Below are positions 5,478 to 6,940 of a DNA stretch of 6,940 nucleotides, in pieces. Made by a program: the position numbers and the translations under genes. Within the stretch, counting starts at the first letter, position 1; each line of letters begins with the position of its first letter. The DNA comes from Planctomycetes bacterium RBG_16_41_13 (GTDB lineage Bacteria; Planctomycetota; Brocadiia; Brocadiales; Brocadiaceae): the NCBI GenBank assembly GCA_001828295.1, contig MHYI01000294.1, forward strand, positions 1-6,940. Reading direction: 5' to 3'. Under the pieces are notes generated by a model that worked only from the letters and a program-made list of their open reading frames with translations, did no database searches and had not been told where the DNA came from.

Positions 5478-6737
5478 TTATTCCTTTTTATATTTTTCTA
5501 TCAAATAAGGTTTTTGTTTTTCAAACTCCCTTGCCTGTAATTCTATGACGTCTTCTGCTTCTGTGGAATCCTTTTCCTTTACTTCACTACAATATGACGC
5601 TGTCCGTCCGAAATAGAGGGGCGTTAACATGTCAACAAGCCGCCGTCTGTTCCTTTGCCAGTGGTTATACGTAAAGGCAAAGTCGCACAATATCCTTGCC
5701 CAAAGGTCTGAAGGGAAATGTATCTCTCCTGTTTTGTTGAAATCTATTGAAATATCATATAAACGGTTAAAATTCTCAGCATCAAGAATCTGCTCATAAA
5801 AGGGTTCAAATTGTTCAAACCCATCGCTGAATTCTGCCAGTAATTTTGTAAAATTAACCGATACCGGCTCAACCTTTGCCACCTCGCCGGTAATTCCTAC
5901 TGTTTCAACATCCGTAGTCTTTTCCGCATGTTTCCACTTGGATTCATATTTATTCATCAGATAATATAAAGTACTGATAACCTGCTGGAACATGGGGCCA
6001 AGATCCGCCGCCGGGTCTTTTGCGTTATGAACTTTTGTTCCCAAATGTGCCTGCACAATTTTAAACCCTTCATTAAGGGCAGTAGTAGTCATCCAGACGT
6101 CTATTCCAAAACGGGCAACGTCTGACTCCCATACATCCTCGTTTACGTAATATGCCGCCAAATCGCCGCAAAAACCAAAATCTCCACCTATTGGCTGACG
6201 GATTTTTGCGCCATATAAAGCACGGGTAAGGGGATAGACAATGTTATTTGTGATGGTGCCATCATATTTATGGCGAAGATATAAGGGGGCAACAAAACCT
6301 GCCTGTTTATGTATAATGGGATCAGCAAGCAATTTAATCCACTCCGGTGTAATGCTCCTCAAATCAGCATCAACAACAACGATGGCGTCTGCTTTCAATA
6401 ATTGGGCAACTTCAAAAATTGCCCGAAATGCCGTTCCCTTTCCCGGAGTACCGCGATAAATCGTTACGCGGCGTTCAATGCCATCGGGAATAGGAGCGGA
6501 GTAGGCCTTTTCACGTGTGTCGTCAAGGGAACCTCCATCGGAAACAAATATGGCGCATTTTTTGTCCGGGTAATATTTTTTTAGCCCTTCAGCGGATACG
6601 GCTACAACATGTGAAATGGTGTCTTCGCAATTATAGCAAGGAATGCCGACCATTATGTCCACCTCCTGCATTTTACTTATCCACATGTGTACATTCTGAC
6701 GAACGGCAGATGAGAACTTCTTTGTTAAATTCATCAT
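5478..6737 (-). CDS. GT-A glycosyltransferase, GpgS/mannosylglycerate synthase-like
   Basis: This 419-residue protein has a GT-A nucleotide-sugar fold. Visible motifs are VDIMVGIPCYN (26-36, first strand), VSDGGS (65-70), PGKGTAF (98-104), the metal-binding VDADL (DXD, Asp123-Asp125), QPIGGDFGF (181-189), FGID (210-213) and KVHN with His237. This order and wording resemble glucosyl-3-phosphoglycerate synthase (GT81) and mannosylglycerate synthase (GT78), retaining enzymes that sugar-link glycerate compounds. The C-terminal 170 residues look helical and end in a charged tail. It lacks any signal peptide or membrane segment, so it is probably cytoplasmic. Substrates cannot be read from sequence; compatible-solute or cell-envelope synthesis are options. 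Start: tandem ATGs at 6737 and 6734 follow AAAGGAAAGG. An in-frame ATG at 6653 has a better AGGAGGT, but would cut the first strand. Confidence is high for fold, low for substrate. Confidence 0.85.
   Translation of the reverse strand: MMNLTKKFSSAVRQNVHMWISKMQEVDIMVGIPCYNCEDTISHVVAVSAEGLKKYYPDKKCAIFVSDGGSLDDTREKAYSAPIPDGIERRVTIYRGTPGKGTAFRAIFEVAQLLKADAIVVVDADLRSITPEWIKLLADPIIHKQAGFVAPLYLRHKYDGTITNNIVYPLTRALYGAKIRQPIGGDFGFCGDLAAYYVNEDVWESDVARFGIDVWMTTTALNEGFKIVQAHLGTKVHNAKDPAADLGPMFQQVISTLYYLMNKYESKWKHAEKTTDVETVGITGEVAKVEPVSVNFTKLLAEFSDGFEQFEPFYEQILDAENFNRLYDISIDFNKTGEIHFPSDLWARILCDFAFTYNHWQRNRRRLVDMLTPLYFGRTASYCSEVKEKDSTEAEDVIELQAREFEKQKPYLIEKYKKE
6661..6667 (-). promoter_or_regulatory. Internal ribosome binding site in glycosyltransferase gene
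   Basis: On the minus strand AGGAGGT is followed after 7 nt by the in-frame ATG at 6653-6651 (residue Met29). It is the best-spaced Shine-Dalgarno sequence in the window. Starting there would give 391 residues beginning MVGIPCYN, removing the first residues of the conserved beta strand. The longer start is preferred on fold grounds, but the site leaves the start undecided. Confidence 0.4.
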
Positions 6738-6940
6738 AAAAATCCATCCTTTCCTTTTATTTATCCCCGGTTAATTATAAAATCACTCTGTATCGCTGCA
6801 TAATCTTCACCATGCTCAATATCATTATCAGTAGGGACGAGGCATTTGTCTGCATGTAAGAGAGAGATGTAAAATGTTGTACATGCGCCAACGCAGCCCT
6901 GCTGAAAGAGTTATACTGTATGCAGGCAAACGCTTCGCCC
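6738..6940 (-). other. Right-edge region without an intact gene; possible gene remnant
   Basis: No complete gene is visible. On the minus strand a stop-to-stop stretch of 49 codons (6910 down to 6764, stop at 6761-6763) has protein-like composition, including CLVPTDNDIEHGEDY, but no ATG, GTG or TTG start. It has a TAA upstream at 6911-6913. A second minus-strand frame is open from the window edge to a stop at 6775-6777. Either could be the end of a gene that continues outside the window, possibly frameshifted, or chance. I do not recognise a family. Confidence 0.2.
6774..6779 (-). promoter_or_regulatory. Possible -10 box for glycosyltransferase gene
   Basis: On the minus strand this reads TATAAT, and transcription would start about 30 nt before the ATG at 6737. 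The -35 region 17-18 bp upstream is poor (TTATGC at best), so the promoter would be weak or need an activator. Perfect hexamers occur by chance in AT-rich DNA. Confidence 0.25.

Overview
The window most likely comes from an anammox planctomycete of the Candidatus Brocadiaceae (Kuenenia, Brocadia or Jettenia type). The evidence is a complete octaheme cytochrome c of the hydroxylamine oxidoreductase (HAO) family. Its sequence, including the start at MRKFLK, a CX4CH third heme site and the context of Tyr462, matches what I recall of anammox hydrazine dehydrogenase (HDH), the enzyme that oxidises hydrazine to N2. The intergenic DNA is AT-rich and the genes are moderately balanced in composition.

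Layout: 1 to about 820 is AT-rich DNA with no convincing gene. A strong sigma70-type promoter (825-852) begins a leader of about 190 nt that holds a G-rich tract, a possible 12-codon leader peptide and a hairpin. The leader runs into the HDH gene (1051-2799, +). A perfect 15-bp intrinsic terminator (2838-2875) closes it, so HDH appears to be a single-gene transcription unit. A second promoter (2888-2915) drives a TPR-repeat lipoprotein (2978-4189, +). That gene converges, with 14 bp between stop codons, on a minus-strand adenosine/adenine deaminase-family gene (4204-5253, -). Upstream of it on the same strand, after a 224-bp gap with inverted repeats, lies a GT-A glycosyltransferase resembling glucosyl-3-phosphoglycerate and mannosylglycerate synthases (5478-6737, -). 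The last 200 bp hold no intact gene, but may contain the remnant of one.

How the genes fit together: HDH is the catabolic core enzyme of the anammoxosome. The other three genes (a protein-interaction scaffold, purine salvage and a sugar transferase) have no obvious pathway link to it, and the terminator and promoters argue against co-transcription. The main points for follow-up are the structured HDH leader, the CX4CH heme site, the HDH His-rich tail and non-heme cysteines, and the competing start sites of the glycosyltransferase. I found no CRISPR array, insertion sequence, tRNA or rRNA.
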